Positions 6,480 to 15,475 of a stretch of 57,765 bases of DNA are shown here, one piece after another. A program made the translations under genes and the position numbers. This stretch comes from CBFDBF01 sp050287725 (lineage in GTDB: Bacteria > Pseudomonadota > Gammaproteobacteria > Chromatiales > Chromatiaceae). Position 1 is the stretch's first letter. Each line of letters starts with the position of its first letter. The notes below the pieces were generated by a model. It had not been told where the DNA came from, searched no databases, and saw only the letters and a list, made by a program, of their open reading frames with translations. The DNA lies in the NCBI GenBank assembly GCA_050287725.1, contig JBNKCL010000018.1, forward strand, positions 1 through 57,765, in the 5' to 3' direction.

Positions 6480-7091
6480 TCAATCCCGCTGAAACTGCCG
6501 GGCGAGCGTCATGGCGAGAACGGCGCCGGCGAAGGCCAGGAACATGTCCTGCTGGGCGTCCCAGATGTCCCCCTGTATCCCCAGATAGGCGGCGCCCAGT
6601 TCCGGGCTGACGATCATCGCCACCAGCGCCTCGACCACTTCATAGAAACCGCTGAAGGCGAGGATCATGCAGACCGCCAGAAAATAGGACCAGCTCCTCC
6701 GGGTTCCGGCCTGCCGCATCAGCAGCTCGCGAAACGGATAGGCGCACAACAGGCCGTAGGAGAAATGGACCAACCGGTCGTAATGGTTGCGCGCCAGATG
6801 CAGCCAATCCTGCACCCAGAAACCGAACGGCACCTCGGCATAGGTATAGTGCGCCCCCAGCAGGTGCAGAGTCAGAAACAGGGTGAACAGACCGTAGGAG
6901 AGGTTGGAGAACCGAAACCAGCGATAGGTAACCGCCAGCAGGATCCCGTAGATAAAAACCAGCAGATTCTCCAAAAACCAGTCGAAACGGTAAAGCGGCG
7001 CGATCGCCATTACGCCCCAGAACAACAACAGCCACGCCACCATCAACTGCAGCGGGCGGTTTTGTCGAAACGGAGGCGGTTCCGGTTGCAT
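6480..7091 (-). CDS. DUF2238 (YjdF-like) inner-membrane protein
   Basis: 203 aa from ATG at 7091. Six or so hydrophobic segments plus the signature region WLHLARNHYDRLVHFSYG and GFYEVVEALV match the DUF2238/YjdF membrane family, whose function is not established. An upstream GTG at 7109 overlaps the TGA of the preceding gene (GTGA) and would add six residues; either start would give tight coupling to the PNPOx-like gene. WDAQQDMFLAFAGA near the C-terminus is also typical. No cofactor site is obvious beyond conserved His and Glu residues in helices. Confidence 0.75.
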   Translation of the reverse strand: MQPEPPPFRQNRPLQLMVAWLLLFWGVMAIAPLYRFDWFLENLLVFIYGILLAVTYRWFRFSNLSYGLFTLFLTLHLLGAHYTYAEVPFGFWVQDWLHLARNHYDRLVHFSYGLLCAYPFRELLMRQAGTRRSWSYFLAVCMILAFSGFYEVVEALVAMIVSPELGAAYLGIQGDIWDAQQDMFLAFAGAVLAMTLARQFQRD

Positions 7092-7105
7092 ATCCTGCGC
7101 TGCCG

Positions 7106-7651
7106 TCACGCTACCGGGATGCCGGTGGGTTCGCCGTCCAGGCTTACGGTGTTCTCTTCCCGCCAGTATTCGCGAATACCGGCCTCTCCCTTCTTCTCCG
7201 CCCACTCCCGCAACAGCGGACGCTCTCCCTGAAACGCAAACAACGGCACGGCGAAGCCACAGGAGCTATGCACCAGATCCACCTCCATCACGATCGCCTG
7301 CCGCGGACCGGCCGTCTCCGGAAAGTGCGCAATCAGCGCCGGCCACTCCGCCTCGTTCGCATGGACCGCCCGCGCATGGCCATAGAGCCGGAGAATCCGC
7401 GGCTCGGCGTCGAAGGAGCAGAACATCACCGTCATGCGGTCATCCTCCAGCAGGTGGGCCGCCGTCTCGTTGCCGCTGCCGGTGATGTTGAGCCACAGTA
7501 CCCGGTTGGGGGTGAGTACCCGGAAGGTGTCCATCCCCTTGGGTGAAAGGTTGATCCGTCTCCCCTGCGGTGCGGTGGCGACGAAAAAGATCTTCTGCGC
7601 CTCGATGAAGGCCTGGTGCTTCTGACCGATATCGCTGTATTTCTTTCCCAT
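7106..7651 (-). CDS. Pyridoxamine 5'-phosphate oxidase-like flavin/heme-split-barrel protein
   Basis: 181 aa, ATG at 7651 with a GGAGAG ribosome site. It opens with KHQAFIEAQKIFFVATA, then GRRINLSPKG and TPNRVLWLNITGSGNETAAHL, the usual order for the PNPOx split barrel that binds FMN or F420. RMTVMFCSFD and ILRLYGHARAV continue the barrel. Such stand-alone proteins are often annotated as general stress or pyridoxamine oxidase family; substrate cannot be told from sequence. The gene ends in a possible 4-bp overlap with the DUF2238 gene, suggesting one transcript. Confidence 0.8.
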   Translation of the reverse strand: MGKKYSDIGQKHQAFIEAQKIFFVATAPQGRRINLSPKGMDTFRVLTPNRVLWLNITGSGNETAAHLLEDDRMTVMFCSFDAEPRILRLYGHARAVHANEAEWPALIAHFPETAGPRQAIVMEVDLVHSSCGFAVPLFAFQGERPLLREWAEKKGEAGIREYWREENTVSLDGEPTGIPVA

Positions 7652-7684
7652 CTTCTCTCCTGCACTTACTCACCGGCGCTCGCA

Positions 7685-8731
7685 TCACGGACGCGGGTGC
7701 TGTTCGATCCAGTTTTTGGCCAACCGTTGCGCCCGGGCGATCTGAAGCATGGACATCTGCCGGGCGATCTCGTCACGCGCAACGGCCGAGATCGTATCCC
7801 CCGCCTCGCTGGTGATCTCGAACCACATGTAGGCCTTGGTGCGGCTCTTGGAAACACCCCACCCCTCCCGGTACATATTCCCCAGACTATACTGGGCCGC
7901 CGAGTGCCACTGCAAAGCCGCTTTCAGATACCACTGGATCGCCTTGCGGTGATTCTGGTACCCCGCTTCATAGGCGTAGATATCGCCCAGCTCGAACTGT
8001 GCTTCGCTGAACCCCGCCTCCGCCGACCGCAGCAGCCACTCCATCCCCTTGGCGCGATCCACGGTCGCCCCGTGACGGCCCCAAAAACAGAGCATCCCCA
8101 ACAGATACTGGGAACGCAGATGCCCTCCCTCCGCTGCCCGGCGCAACCACTGCTCGGCCTGCGCGGTATCCTGGTCCACGCCCAAACCGTAAAGATAGAG
8201 TTGCGCCATGAAATATTGCGCGCGCGGGTCCCCCTGTTCGGCGGCGGACAACCACTCCCGGGGCCCGAGATAGATGAGGGCGTTGTGGTCGCCCTGTTCC
8301 GCCGCACGGAGAATCAACTCCCTTCCCTGCGCGACATCCCGTTCCACTCCGTCACTGCCGCTCAGCAATACCCGGCCGAGCAGATACTGGGCCTCCGGGT
8401 AGCCCTGTTCCGCAGACTGCCGAATCCAGCGAATCGCCTCGTCATCGCTCTGCGGCACCGCGTATCCCAATTTGTATAACGAGGCCAGATAGTATTGGGC
8501 CTTCTCATTCCCCTGCTCGGCAAGCGGGCGCCAGTGTTTCACCGCCTCGCCGTATTCTCCGTTCAACCAGGCGGCCATGCCCAAATCAAAATCGGGCGTG
8601 ACCCCGGGTGCAAGCGCTGGCGTAACCTCGGTCTGTTCCTCGGGTACCACCCTGAACTCGCTGCATGCGGTCGATAACAACAGTATCGATACCAGGGAAA
8701 CCAAAGCCAATATTGTAGAACGACGCACCAT
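7685..8731 (-). CDS. Sel1-repeat (TPR-like) lipoprotein
   Basis: About 348 aa. The signal peptide ends in lipobox LLSTAC near residue 24, so the protein is probably lipid-anchored in the envelope. Then about seven Sel1-like repeats follow (patterns AEQGNEKAQYYLASLYKLG, AEQGYPEAQYLLGRVLL, AEGGHLRSQYLLG and others), a helical solenoid for protein binding. Start choice is unsure: AGGAGG lies only 1 nt before the ATG at 8731, so the next codon GTG may be used. It is probably a scaffold or assembly factor in the envelope; the partner is unknown. Confidence 0.8.
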   Translation of the reverse strand: MVRRSTILALVSLVSILLLSTACSEFRVVPEEQTEVTPALAPGVTPDFDLGMAAWLNGEYGEAVKHWRPLAEQGNEKAQYYLASLYKLGYAVPQSDDEAIRWIRQSAEQGYPEAQYLLGRVLLSGSDGVERDVAQGRELILRAAEQGDHNALIYLGPREWLSAAEQGDPRAQYFMAQLYLYGLGVDQDTAQAEQWLRRAAEGGHLRSQYLLGMLCFWGRHGATVDRAKGMEWLLRSAEAGFSEAQFELGDIYAYEAGYQNHRKAIQWYLKAALQWHSAAQYSLGNMYREGWGVSKSRTKAYMWFEITSEAGDTISAVARDEIARQMSMLQIARAQRLAKNWIEQHPRP

Positions 8732-9100
8732 ACCTCCTTTTATAGCACTCTGTGACAAAACTTATCGTCCCTCTCTTTTCGGAGACCGACAGGCGATTCC
8801 CTGACGTTATGGCGAGTTTTCTCAGCCGCTATCGAAAACCGGGCCACATCATTATCTTATACACAATTTATCCTGATCCCGGCCTGCGCCGGGATGACGA
8901 GTGGATAATACCGCATCCCCATTCCCAACAAGCAAACTGTTTTAGCACGAGATCCACTTCTCCCGTCATGCCGGACTTGGTCCGGTATCCGGAATTTCTT
9001 ATAGATTTCATCTTCGGTTCGTAATCGCCATTCAAACTTGAACCCCCTGTCATGGGCAGGCATTATGCAAAGGGAACCCTTCACCCCAGGAGAATGATTC
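8732..9100. repeat. Intergenic spacer with two dispersed palindromic repeats
   Basis: There is no supported gene. GATCCCGGCCTGCGCCGGGAT (about 8875-8897) and CCGGACTTGGTCCGGTATCCGG (about 8970-8991) are two members of the common GTCATCCCGGC-type palindromes scattered between genes in many proteobacteria. They separate the divergent 8731 and 9101 genes. Confidence 0.5.
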
Positions 9101-9298
9101 ATGATTCAGGCCATCCTCGGGCTCGGCGTGGGCGCCATGCTGTTGGTGTTAGTGATCTGGCTGTTGCCGATGGTGTTGATCCTGCGGTCCGACAAGACCT
9201 CGGGGGCGGAGAAACTGTTCTGGCTGCTGGCGGTAGTGTTCGTCTCCTGGTTCGCCTGGATCTTTTATCTGCTGCTGGCGCCGATCGGAAAAAAATAG
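9101..9298 (+). CDS. Small two-helix membrane protein (PLDc_N-like)
   Basis: 65 aa, ATG at 9101 with CAGGAGA upstream. Two hydrophobic helices (about residues 5-28 and 38-60) are joined by RSDKTSGAEK, and the second contains the WFAWIFYLLLAP pattern seen in small PLDc_N-type membrane proteins. Function unknown. Two bases separate it from the following aldo-keto reductase gene, so the two are probably co-transcribed. Confidence 0.6.
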   Translation: MIQAILGLGVGAMLLVLVIWLLPMVLILRSDKTSGAEKLFWLLAVVFVSWFAWIFYLLLAPIGKK

Positions 9299-9300
9299 TC

Positions 9301-10341
9301 ATGGAATACCGCTCACTCGGCTCTTCCGGTCTTCAGGTCAGTGTCATCTGCCTCGGCAGCATGACCTGGGGCGAACAAAACAGCGAAGCCGAAGGGCATG
9401 AACAACTCGACTACGCCGTGGCTCAGGGCGTCAACTTCATCGACACCGCCGAACTCTACGCCATCCCGCCCAAGGCCGATACCTACGGCCGCACCGAGGA
9501 GATCATCGGCAGTTGGTTGAAGAAGCGCGGTAACCGCGACCGGGTCATCCTGGCCAGCAAGATCGCGGGGCCGGGCGAAGGGTGGGTGGACCACATCCGC
9601 AACGGCCGTTCCCGCTTCGACCGGAGTAACATCGAGGCCGCATTGAACGGCAGCCTGCGGCGGCTCCGGACCGACTATCTCGATCTTTATCAACTGCACT
9701 GGCCGGAGCGCGACACCAACTGTTTCGGAAAACTCGGCTATGTTCACGCCGAACGCCCCTTTACCCCGCCGGAAGAGACCCTGGCGGTGCTCGGCGACCT
9801 GGTGGCCGCCGGCAAGATTCGCCACATCGGGCTCTCCAACGAGACGCCTTGGGGTGTGATGAAATTCCTGCAGGCGGCCGAGGCGCTCAACCTGCCGCGG
9901 GTGGTCTCCATCCAGAATCCCTACAGCCTGCTGAACCGCACCTTCGAGGTGGGTTTGGCGGAAGTGGCGCACCGCGAGAACGTGGGACTGCTGGCCTACT
10001 CGCCCCTCGGCTTCGGAGTGCTGTCCGGAAAATATACGGAAGGCCGCGATCTGGACCGGGACCGTCTACGACTGTTCCCGCACTATGATCGCTACAGCAA
10101 TTCCCAGGCAAAATTAGCCACCGCGGCATATTCGGTGCTGGCACGGCGTCATGGCTTGAGCCCGGCCCGGATGGCGCTGGCCTACGTCAACAGCCGGTCG
10201 TTTCTTACCAGCACCGTCATCGGCGCCACCACCATGGAACAGTTGCGGGAGAATATCGACAGTATCGACGTAACATTGCCGGAGGATCTGCTCGCCGAGA
10301 TCGAGGCCGTGCACGCTCGCATCCCCAACCCCGCGCCCTGA
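9301..10341 (+). CDS. NADP(H)-dependent aldo-keto reductase, Tas-like
   Basis: 346 aa, ATG at 9301 directly after the upstream stop. It is a TIM-barrel oxidoreductase: MEYRSLGSSGLQVS at the start, FIDTAELY near residue 50 (catalytic Asp and Tyr), lysine in ILASKIAG near 86, LYQLHWPERDTNCFG near 130 (catalytic His) and the cofactor end STVIGATTMEQLREN. The QLHWPERDTNCFG stretch and overall length match E. coli Tas, a broad-range aldehyde/ketone reductase. Physiological substrate unknown. A long repeat-rich spacer follows. Confidence 0.85.
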   Translation: MEYRSLGSSGLQVSVICLGSMTWGEQNSEAEGHEQLDYAVAQGVNFIDTAELYAIPPKADTYGRTEEIIGSWLKKRGNRDRVILASKIAGPGEGWVDHIRNGRSRFDRSNIEAALNGSLRRLRTDYLDLYQLHWPERDTNCFGKLGYVHAERPFTPPEETLAVLGDLVAAGKIRHIGLSNETPWGVMKFLQAAEALNLPRVVSIQNPYSLLNRTFEVGLAEVAHRENVGLLAYSPLGFGVLSGKYTEGRDLDRDRLRLFPHYDRYSNSQAKLATAAYSVLARRHGLSPARMALAYVNSRSFLTSTVIGATTMEQLRENIDSIDVTLPEDLLAEIEAVHARIPNPAP

Positions 10342-10949
10342 TTCCCGTCGTCCCGACTTTGATCGGGGGTCATTTCTTTAGGTTTCGTTAATCAGTTTCG
10401 CGGCCGATTGTCTTTTTTCAAGACTGGTAATTATTTTCGCCGCCCATCAGCCCCGGTTCTTTTCTTCACCCCCATAGCATGGGCTGCGAGTAACTTTCTT
10501 TTGCTTGTCCAAGAGAAAGTACCTCGCAGCAGAAGCAGCGATGGTAGAAAAAGAAATCGGAGCCGATAAGCTGCGAAACTGATTACCGAACCCTTTAGAA
10601 AGCCACAGCAAGCAAAAGAAATAGGCTCGCGGCCTGCGTAATGAAGTTAGATAAGAAAATCGGTGAAGGTGGGCTGCGAAATTAGTTACCAGGTTTTAAA
10701 AGACGACCCGGCACGGGAAAACAGCGAAACGAATTACCGGAATTAGAAATATACCGAACAGCCACGAAAATAGTTACCGAAACCGATTCCCGAAATCCGA
10801 TGAAATTCTTTCGCGGCAACAAAGCCGTCCCCCATAAACACCGGGATAACGACCATCCAAACTATTAACCGGCTCAGGAAGAGAGTTATTGATTTCTTGG
10901 TGATCTTGGCGTCTTGGCGGGAGAACATTAATTACTTGTGCTCGAACTC
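10342..10949. repeat. Gene-free spacer carrying a degenerate repeat cluster and a large hairpin
   Basis: There is no credible gene in 608 bp. A degenerate motif like GCGAAAcTgATTACCg occurs about six times: inverted at 10381-10401 and 10425-10441, direct at 10571-10590, 10673-10692, 10722-10740 and 10763-10782. Between the two orientations sits a 48-nt hairpin (10483-10530) with 20-nt arms, 17 of 20 pairing, of the TTTCTTTTGCTTG family common in gammaproteobacteria. Confidence 0.55.
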
Positions 10950-13421
10950 TTATGACGCAACCGGTTCCAGTCTCCAAACCTCCCGCGCATACTCCTGCAC
11001 CGTCCGGTCGCTGGAAAAACACCCCATCCGCGCAACATTGAGAATGGACCGGCGGGTCCACTCTTCGGGATCCTGGTAGAGCCGTTCCACCTCTCCCTGA
11101 CAGCGCAGATAGTCCGAGAAGTCGGCCAGTACCATGAAGGGATCTTTGGTGATCAGGTGATCGTGCAACGCCCGATGCCGGCTCGACGTTTCACAACAGA
11201 AGAACCCCTCCTCGATCTGTTTCATCGCCCGCGCCAATTCCGGGTCGGCCTGCACGAAAGAGGCCGGCCGATAGCCGTCCCGTCGCAGCGACTCCAGCTC
11301 CTCTGCGGTTCGTCCGAACAGGAAGAAGTTCTCCTCCCCCACCGCTTCGCGGATCTCGATGTTGGCTCCGTCAAAGGTGCCGATGGTCAACGCCCCGTTC
11401 AGGGCCAGCTTCATATTGCCGGTCCCCGACGCCTCCATCCCGGCGGTGGAGATCTGCTCCGACAACTCCGCGGCGGGGATCACACTGGCGGCGGTACTGA
11501 CATCGTAGTTGGGGATAAAGACGATCTTGAGACGATTCCCCACCACCGGATCGTTGTTGACCACGTCCGCCACATCGTGGATCAGGCGAATGATCCCTTT
11601 GGCCAGCCGGTAACTGGGCGCCGCCTTGCCGCCGAATATCACCGTGCGCGGCACCCCATCCCAGGACGCACCGGCATCGTGGATACGGTTGTAGAGCACG
11701 ATGGCGTGCAGCAGACAAAGGTGCTGGCGCTTGTATTCATGAATCCGCTTGATCTGTACGTCGAACAATGAGTTGGGATCGGCATCCACCCCGGTACGCC
11801 AACGGATGATCTCAGCCAGCCAATGCTTGTTGGTGTTCTTGACGGCGCGGAACTCCTTTCGGAATTCCGGGTCCTCCGCCAACGGTTCGAGTCGGCGCAG
11901 CTGCGCCAGGTCCAGCGGCCATTCCTGGCCGATGTGTTTGGTGATCAGCCTGCTGAACGAGGGGTTGGCCTGATAAAGCCAGCGCCGCGGCGTGATGCCG
12001 TTGGTGATGTTCAGGAACCGGTCGGGGTATAACTCGTGAAAATCGGCGAACAGCCGCTCTTTCAACAGTTTGGAGTGCAACTCGGAAACCCCGTTCACCC
12101 GCTGGCTGCCCACGATCGCCAGATGGGCCATACGGACCCGCCGCTCCCCCTCTTCGTCGATCAGGGACATGCGCCGCAGCCGCTCCATATCCCCCGGGTA
12201 ATGGTGTGCCACCTCTTTCATGAAGCGATGATTGATCTCGTAGATGATCTGCAAATGACGCGGCAACAGTCGTTCGAGCATCGCCACCGGCCAGGTCTCC
12301 AGGGCCTCCGGCAGCAACGTATGGTTGGTATAGGCGAAGGTGTTACAAGTAACTTCCCACGCGGCATCCCAGGAAAGATGGTGCACATCCATCAGCAACC
12401 GCATCCATTCGGGAATCGCCAGCGCAGGATGGGTATCGTTGAGCTGGATCACCACCTTCTCCGCCAATTCGGTCAGATCCGAATGCACGGTAAGATGCCG
12501 GCGCAGAATATCCTGCAACGAGGCGCAAACGAAAAAATACTCCTGCTTCAGGCGCAGCTCCCGGCCGCTTCCGGTCTCGTCGCTGGGATACAGCACCTTC
12601 GACAGGTTCTCCGATTCGGTCTTGTGTTCCACCGCCCCGATGTAATCCCCGGCCTGAAAATCCCGCAATTCAAACTCACGGGTCGATTTGGCCACCCAAA
12701 GACGCAGATTGTTCACCGTCGTGCTGTGAAACCCGGGGATCGGCATATCGTAGGCCATCGCCATGACCCGGTCGCGGGGCAGCCACGGCGAACGGGTAAC
12801 GCCCTCTTCATCGGTGTAACTCACGACCCGGCCGCCGTAATGCACCGGGTAGAGCACCTCCGGGCGTTGGAACTCCCAGGGATTGCCGTAACGCAACCAG
12901 TTCTCCGGGTGCTCCACCTGCTCCCCGTTCTCGATGCGCTGGGTGAACATGCCGTATTCGTAGCGGATGCCGTAGCCGTATCCCTCCAGGCCGAGGGTCG
13001 CCAGCGAATCCATTAAACAGGCGGCCAATCTCCCGAGTCCGCCGTTCCCGAGGGCTGCGTCGTCTTCCAGGCGATAGAGCTGCTCATACTCCAGGCCGAG
13101 TTGCCGCAACGCCTCCCGGATTTCGGCTTCGATCCCCAGAGCGAGCACGTTTGCAGTCAGGCTGCGGCCGATGAGATATTCAAGGGAAAGGTAATAGACC
13201 CGCCGCGCATCCTCTTCATAATACCTGCAGGCGGTGGCGATCAGGCGCTCCGCCAAGCGATCGCGGACCGCGAGCACCAGGCTCAGATACCAGTCGTGCT
13301 CGGTAGCGGTTTTTTTGATCTTGGTAAGCGAGTAAGTCAGGTGGTGCAGAATGGAGGCGCACAAAGCATCGGCGTCCATACCCAAATGGCTGTCAGGATC
13401 GCACGATCTCCGCTTCGACAT
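10950..13421 (-). CDS. glgP: Glycogen/maltodextrin phosphorylase
   Basis: 823 aa, the normal family length. It releases glucose 1-phosphate from the non-reducing ends of alpha-1,4-glucans in the cytoplasm. The PLP site EASGTGNMKLALNGALTIG is at about residues 661-679 with the lysine near 671. DDAALGNGGLGRLAACLMDSLA near 130 and FIPNYDVSTAASVIPAA are further glucan-phosphorylase signatures. No other glycogen gene lies nearby. ATG at 13421 has a GAGGTGAT ribosome site. The gene is isolated between two spacers, so it probably has its own promoter in 13422-13500. Confidence 0.95.
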   Translation of the reverse strand: MSKRRSCDPDSHLGMDADALCASILHHLTYSLTKIKKTATEHDWYLSLVLAVRDRLAERLIATACRYYEEDARRVYYLSLEYLIGRSLTANVLALGIEAEIREALRQLGLEYEQLYRLEDDAALGNGGLGRLAACLMDSLATLGLEGYGYGIRYEYGMFTQRIENGEQVEHPENWLRYGNPWEFQRPEVLYPVHYGGRVVSYTDEEGVTRSPWLPRDRVMAMAYDMPIPGFHSTTVNNLRLWVAKSTREFELRDFQAGDYIGAVEHKTESENLSKVLYPSDETGSGRELRLKQEYFFVCASLQDILRRHLTVHSDLTELAEKVVIQLNDTHPALAIPEWMRLLMDVHHLSWDAAWEVTCNTFAYTNHTLLPEALETWPVAMLERLLPRHLQIIYEINHRFMKEVAHHYPGDMERLRRMSLIDEEGERRVRMAHLAIVGSQRVNGVSELHSKLLKERLFADFHELYPDRFLNITNGITPRRWLYQANPSFSRLITKHIGQEWPLDLAQLRRLEPLAEDPEFRKEFRAVKNTNKHWLAEIIRWRTGVDADPNSLFDVQIKRIHEYKRQHLCLLHAIVLYNRIHDAGASWDGVPRTVIFGGKAAPSYRLAKGIIRLIHDVADVVNNDPVVGNRLKIVFIPNYDVSTAASVIPAAELSEQISTAGMEASGTGNMKLALNGALTIGTFDGANIEIREAVGEENFFLFGRTAEELESLRRDGYRPASFVQADPELARAMKQIEEGFFCCETSSRHRALHDHLITKDPFMVLADFSDYLRCQGEVERLYQDPEEWTRRSILNVARMGCFSSDRTVQEYAREVWRLEPVAS

Positions 13422-13552
13422 ATCATCACCTCACCCACCCTAACTCGGCAGGTCCGTCACCAACTTAAGCCACACGACCTTCAGGCTAGGAATTGGCCAA
13501 TACGGTGTCAAGCAAAATAGAGGCCTGGGTGCCGGACCGGCGGGCGCCGCGT

Positions 13553-13633
13553 TCCGCGGCATAAGACCGTCCCTGGTCAAGCGCCGCTCTCGCACGTCCC
13601 TGTGCTCCGCGGCATAAGACCGTCCCTGGTCAA
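13553..13633. repeat. 28-bp direct repeat pair
   Basis: Copies at 13553-13580 and 13606-13633 are identical (TCCGCGGCATAAGACC, then GTCCCTGGTCAA), 53 bp apart, immediately before the terminator at 13632. Only these two copies were seen. Too few units and the wrong spacing for CRISPR. Confidence 0.7.
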
Positions 13634-13656
13634 AAAAAGGCCCCGAAACGGGGCCT
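13632..13656 (-). terminator. Rho-independent terminator after the ferredoxin gene
   Basis: Stem AGGCCCCG/CGGGGCCT with an AAA loop, followed on the minus strand by seven T (A-run 13632-13638). It lies 43 bp past the ferredoxin stop. A shorter T-run on the other side could make it weakly bidirectional. Confidence 0.85.
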
Positions 13657-13698
13657 CTTTTATCGCCTCGAAAGGCGTCGATCTCCTACTGCCCGAGA

Positions 13699-13944
13699 TC
13701 AGGAGGAGAGCTTCTCGAACTTGGCCATCAGCTCGTCGTTGCTCTCTTCATGGTTGGGATCCTTGTGGATGCAGTCCACGGGGCATACCTCGACGCACTG
13801 CGGCTCGTCGAAGTGGCCGACGCACTCGGTGCAGCGCTCCGGATTGATCACATAGATCTCGTCACCCTCGCTGATCGCTTCGTTCGGGCACTCAGGCACA
13901 CACACATCGCAGTTGATGCATTCGTCGGTAATTATCAAAGCCAT
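13699..13944 (-). CDS. YfhL-type 2[4Fe-4S] ferredoxin
   Basis: 81 aa, ATG at 13944 with a CAGGAG ribosome site. Two clusters of cysteines (CINCDVCVPECP near residues 9-20 and CTECVGHFDEPQCVEVCP near 38-55) bind two [4Fe-4S] centres; the longer spacing in the second is typical of YfhL/FdxA-type proteins. A small cytoplasmic electron carrier; the redox partner is unknown. It lies downstream of coaD on the same strand, an arrangement found in many gammaproteobacteria, and ends at a strong terminator. Confidence 0.9.
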   Translation of the reverse strand: MALIITDECINCDVCVPECPNEAISEGDEIYVINPERCTECVGHFDEPQCVEVCPVDCIHKDPNHEESNDELMAKFEKLSS

Positions 13945-13997
13945 ATCTTAAACTCCTGAATTGTGGGTCAACGACCCCGATTAACAAATACCGGCAA

Positions 13998-14474
13998 TTA
14001 GCAGCCCTTCTTCGATAACGCAGCCATCACCGCCGGGTGAACAAATTCCTTCACATCCCCGCCCAATGCCGAAATCTCCCGCACCAGACTGGAAGAGATA
14101 TATGCAAATTGCTCCGCCGGAGTAAGAAACATGGTCTCCACATCCGGCGCCAACCGCCGATTCATACCGGCCAGCTGAAACTCGTACTCAAAATCCGATA
14201 CCGCTCTTAATCCCCGCAAGATTACGCCAGCGCCGCACTCTCGTGCAAACTCAACCAGCAGGGAATCGAACTCCCGGACCTCGACGTTCTCCAGGTGCGA
14301 CAGCACCTCGCGCGCCAGGCTCACCCGATCTTCCAGTGGGAATACCGGACATTTTCCGGGATTCGCCGCCACCGCCACCACCACCTTGTCGAACAACAAA
14401 GCGGCCCGGGCGATGATATCACTATGACCGTTCGTAATCGGGTCGAAGGTGCCGGGATAAACAGCCGTCTTCAT
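13998..14474 (-). CDS. coaD: Phosphopantetheine adenylyltransferase
   Basis: 158 aa, the usual size. Fourth step of coenzyme A synthesis: ATP plus 4'-phosphopantetheine gives dephospho-CoA. The nucleotidyltransferase motif GTFDPITNGH is at residues 8-17, RGLRAVSDFEYEFQLAGMNR near 90 is the substrate region, and ISSSLVREI near 127 is the second ATP motif. It follows rsmD by about 60 bp on the same strand, the common rsmD-coaD pairing. Confidence 0.96.
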   Translation of the reverse strand: MKTAVYPGTFDPITNGHSDIIARAALLFDKVVVAVAANPGKCPVFPLEDRVSLAREVLSHLENVEVREFDSLLVEFARECGAGVILRGLRAVSDFEYEFQLAGMNRRLAPDVETMFLTPAEQFAYISSSLVREISALGGDVKEFVHPAVMAALSKKGC

Positions 14475-14536
14475 GAACCGCGCCTTTCAGGGGAAAGCAT
14501 AATATTATCAGATACTGAGATGTCAAATGATAAAAG

Positions 14537-15130
14537 TCAGGGCTTCCCTTCATCTACCCCGTTGGTAACAAGGGAAAAGGCCACCTGCCCGGCCCGCTTC
14601 TGTTTCAGAATCCGCCACTCGGACGGCAACTGCGGCAGACCGTTGCCGGCATCGGTCTCAATGTAGATCCGCGCATCCGGCTGCAACCAGCCGTTCTGCT
14701 GCAGAAGTCCGCAGCACTCCGCCAAAAACCCTTCGCTGAACGGGGGGTCCAGAAATACGATTTCGAAGGGCTCGGATTCGCCCTGCAGCCAGGTCAGCGC
14801 CTCCGCCTGAATCACCCGCACATTCGGAGACCCCAGCAAAGCGACATTCTCGCGCAATTGCGCCACCGCGGCCGGCGCCCGCTCCACCATCACCACGCGC
14901 CCCGCCCCGCGCGAGGCCGCCTCCAGCCCCAAGGCGCCGCTGCCTGCGAACAGATCCAGACAGGTGGAACCGGGGAGCCGGGGTTGCAGCCAGTTGAACA
15001 AGGTCTCACGCACCCGATCGCCGGTGGGACGCAGGCCCGGCAGGTCCGGAAAAGAGAGTCGCCGACCCCGGTGCTCGCCGCCGATAATGCGGACCTGATT
15101 GGTTATTTTCTTGCCCCTGTTCATCCCCAT
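14537..15130 (-). CDS. rsmD: 16S rRNA (guanine966-N2)-methyltransferase
   Basis: 197 aa. AdoMet-dependent methylation of G966 in 16S rRNA during small-subunit maturation. Signatures are RIIGGEHRGRRLSFP at the start, RPTGDRVRETLFNWL near 34, motif I CLDLFAGSGALGLEA near 57 and the catalytic FLDPPF near 128. The start could also be the second ATG two codons later (MNRGKK). Together with ftsYEX and rpoH nearby it keeps an ancestral rsmD/ftsY neighbourhood, with the M16 protease pair in between. Confidence 0.95.
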   Translation of the reverse strand: MGMNRGKKITNQVRIIGGEHRGRRLSFPDLPGLRPTGDRVRETLFNWLQPRLPGSTCLDLFAGSGALGLEAASRGAGRVVMVERAPAAVAQLRENVALLGSPNVRVIQAEALTWLQGESEPFEIVFLDPPFSEGFLAECCGLLQQNGWLQPDARIYIETDAGNGLPQLPSEWRILKQKRAGQVAFSLVTNGVDEGKP

Positions 15131-15475
15131 TCCCGCTCTCGGGTTGATTCGCCGATCCCGACTTCAATCGAACTGGGATCTTAACGCAGAGAACGCAAAG
15201 ACGCAGAGGCGCAAAGGGATTAAATGAATGTTGGTCCGCAAATTTCTTTTCCCTGCCCGGCCTTGATATCCATATTGAACCTGACTCTCACCAAGAGAAA
15301 AACGCGTTTGATTTCTTTCGCCTTGGCGAGAACCCGGTGTTCAACGACACCCCGGCAGGACCCGGAAGTTACCTCGCTGATTTAGAGAATCAGCTTATAA
15401 ACCTTTGCGTCTTTGCGTTCTCTGCGTTAAATCTCGTGGTTTGGACAACCTTCGGCGCGGGAACGCCGCCAGCAA
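15131..15475. repeat. Spacer bounded by inverted copies of a dispersed repeat
   Basis: 15181-15218 (TTAACGCAGAGAACGCAAAG onward) and 15399-15433 are inverted copies of one about 35-bp sequence enclosing about 180 bp with no gene. A related pair lies at 29046-29143. This family is widespread in bacterial intergenic DNA. It may be a non-autonomous mobile element. Confidence 0.6.

Noticed and set aside
10743..10928. Minus-strand 61-codon frame in the repeat spacer
   Set aside because: It reads through repeat copies and has no ribosome site or domain.
13553..13633. CRISPR array
   Set aside because: Only two repeat copies with one 25-bp gap and no cas genes.
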